The translations under genes were made by a program, and so were the position numbers. Shown in pieces: positions 22,776 to 23,779 of a stretch of DNA of 23,779 nucleotides. Within the stretch, counting starts at the first letter, position 1; each line of letters opens with the position of its first letter. This DNA is from Pseudomonadota bacterium. Lineage in GTDB: Bacteria; Pseudomonadota; Gammaproteobacteria; Burkholderiales; Burkholderiaceae_B. The stretch spans positions 1-23,779 of the forward strand of contig JAEXOO010000026.1 in assembly GCA_023439305.1 (NCBI GenBank). Reading direction: 5' to 3'. Under the pieces are notes generated by a model, which worked only from the letters and a program-made list of their open reading frames with translations, was not told where the DNA came from and did not search any database.

Positions 22776-23600
22776 ATGAGTACTTATCTTTATGGGGGCC
22801 AGGTGCATGCGAATGGCATCCGTCAGCATTACCTGCGTTTTGGCGGATCCACCGGTGAGCGTGCTGGCCGCGATGCGGTCATCATCATTCCCGGTATTAC
22901 CAGCCCTGCCGTGACCTGGGGTTTTGTCGGCGAGCAGTTCGGCCAGCATTTCGATACCTACGTGCTGGACGTGCGGGGCCGCGGGCTCAGCTCCGCCGCC
23001 GAAGGCATGGACTACAGTCTGGACGCGCAGGCGGCCGACGTTGTCGAATTCGCCAAGGCGCTGGGCTTGAGCCGCTACGCCATTGTCGGCCACTCCATGG
23101 GCGGACGCATCGGCGCCCGCGCGGCGCGCTCGCATCCGCAAGGGCTGACGCGCCTGGTCATGGTGGATCCGCCCGTGTCGGGTCCGGGTCGCCGTGCCTA
23201 CCCGTCCAAGCTGCCTTGGTACGTGGACTCCATGGCTATGGCCCGCCAGGGCTGCAGCGCCGAGGACATGCGCGCCTTCTGCCCGACCTGGACCGAAGAG
23301 CAGCTGCAACTGCGGGCCCAATGGCTGCATACCTGCCACGAGCCGGCCATTCTGGCTAGCTTCGAAGGCTTCCATACCGATGATGTACACGTCGACTTCC
23401 CCAAGATCCAGGTTCCCGTCATGTTGATGGTGGCCGAGCGCGGCGATGTGATCCGCGCCGAGGATATCGCAGAGATCGAAGGCCTGATCGCAGACGTGAC
23501 GGTGGCGCATGTAGCCGATGCCGGTCACATGATCCCTTGGGACAATGAAGCCGGCTTCTATGCCGCCTTCGGCGACTTCCTGGGCGCCCGAGTCGCTTGA
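22776..23600 (+). CDS. nicD: N-formylmaleamate deformylase NicD
   Basis: This 274-residue alpha/beta hydrolase removes formate from N-formylmaleamate, the ring-cleavage product of 2,5-dihydroxypyridine, giving maleamate. The nucleophile elbow is VGHSMGG with Ser107; the other likely triad members are Asp131 (MVDPP) and His251 (DAGHMIPWDN). These lie at a constant offset of six from the recalled Pseudomonas putida triad (Ser101, Asp125, His245), which strongly supports NicD over a generic hydrolase. No signal peptide is present, so it is cytoplasmic. AAGGA precedes the ATG at 22776; the open frame reaches upstream into the previous gene, but without homology. It sits between the dehydrogenase gene and nicX on the same strand, consistent with one operon. 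Confidence 0.93.
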   Translation: MSTYLYGGQVHANGIRQHYLRFGGSTGERAGRDAVIIIPGITSPAVTWGFVGEQFGQHFDTYVLDVRGRGLSSAAEGMDYSLDAQAADVVEFAKALGLSRYAIVGHSMGGRIGARAARSHPQGLTRLVMVDPPVSGPGRRAYPSKLPWYVDSMAMARQGCSAEDMRAFCPTWTEEQLQLRAQWLHTCHEPAILASFEGFHTDDVHVDFPKIQVPVMLMVAERGDVIRAEDIAEIEGLIADVTVAHVADAGHMIPWDNEAGFYAAFGDFLGARVA

Positions 23601-23616
23601 TTGACACTTAAGAAAC

Positions 23617-23635
23617 AGCCGTGCCGCGCACGGCT
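23617..23635 (+). repeat. Intercistronic hairpin between nicD and nicX
   Basis: Perfect 8-bp arms AGCCGTGC (23617-23624) and GCACGGCT (23628-23635) enclose a 3-nt loop, 16 bp after the nicD stop. No T-tract follows, and the nicX ribosome site (GAGGA) comes soon after, so read-through with differential stability is likely. Confidence 0.55.
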
Positions 23636-23652
23636 TGATGACGAGGAAAACT

Positions 23653-23779
23653 ATGGCAGTCAGTGATTATCAACTTATCGAAGCCTGGCAGGAAGTGCTG
23701 CGCCTGTCCAAGCTGGAAGCGGGTCAGACGGTGACGCTGCTGACCAGCTCGAGCACGCACCCGCAGACGATGCAGTGCG
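23653..23779 (+). CDS. nicX: 2,5-dihydroxypyridine 5,6-dioxygenase NicX, N-terminal part
   Basis: Only the first 42 codons are in the window, and the gene runs off the right edge. The start MAVSDYQLIEAWQEVLRLSK followed by LEAGQTVTLLTSSSTHPQT resembles the NicX N-terminus (recalled Pseudomonas start MPVSNAQLTQMFEHVLKLSR). NicX is an iron(II) ring-cleaving dioxygenase that turns 2,5-dihydroxypyridine into N-formylmaleamate, the substrate of NicD. GAGGA precedes the ATG at 23653 with good spacing. The metal ligands lie beyond the visible part, so identity rests on the N-terminus and on position after nicD. Confidence 0.85.
   Translation, partial: MAVSDYQLIEAWQEVLRLSKLEAGQTVTLLTSSSTHPQTMQC

Noticed and set aside
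23601..23616. Half-site ACACTTAA before nicX as a further nic operator
   Set aside because: Only one half of the palindrome is present, without a matching second arm, so chance is likely.

Overview
The window is ordinary chromosomal DNA of a proteobacterium. The best fit is a betaproteobacterium of the Bordetella/Alcaligenes group (Alcaligenaceae). The basis is a Bug-family solute-binding protein, a nic (nicotinate degradation) locus with a split dehydrogenase, GC-rich coding sequence with AT-rich intergenic regions, and operons coupled through ATGA overlaps. The genus cannot be fixed from sequence alone. I see no rRNA, tRNA, CRISPR array, insertion sequence or phage gene.

Left part (about 0.1-7.7 kb). 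A LysR regulator (97-1005, minus) is divergent from a succinate/acetyl-CoA-type CoA-transferase (1203-2726), which ends at a strong intrinsic terminator. A minus-strand pair follows: a type I sulfatase/phosphonate monoester hydrolase-like enzyme (3852-5441) and a periplasmic Bug binding protein (2836-3807). They are divergent from a second LysR regulator (5552-6460), and an 8-bp inverted repeat lies over the sulfatase promoter. A membrane-bound diguanylate cyclase (6579-7691) comes next.

Middle part (7.7-16.6 kb). A lipoprotein of the penicillin G acylase family (7709-10129, minus) is divergent, across a 541-bp regulatory region, from a four-gene Liv-type ABC importer. The importer consists of a binding protein, a fused LivH-LivM permease and the ATPases LivG and LivF. 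Its substrate is unknown. Two small genes follow, a DUF924 protein and a PhnB-like VOC protein.

Right part (16.6-23.8 kb). This is the nic locus for aerobic nicotinic acid breakdown. The minus strand carries nicA ([2Fe-2S] subunit) and a nicB-like gene encoding a degenerate molybdopterin-type domain, one membrane helix and three cytochrome c domains. The plus strand carries a separate, catalytically intact molybdopterin subunit, then nicD (N-formylmaleamate deformylase) and the first 42 codons of nicX (2,5-dihydroxypyridine dioxygenase). The 518-bp AT-rich divergent region holds a perfect 21-bp palindrome and a related imperfect one, both likely operator sites. NicA and the two NicB-type proteins should together hydroxylate nicotinate to 6-hydroxynicotinate and pass electrons to cytochrome c. 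NicX and NicD act later in the pathway. The 6-hydroxynicotinate monooxygenase, maleamate amidase, maleate isomerase and regulator genes are not in view.

The most unusual feature is the NicB architecture: a single fused protein in Pseudomonas putida is here a duplicated pair in which one copy has lost its catalytic motifs but kept the electron-transfer tail. I do not see a wholly new system.
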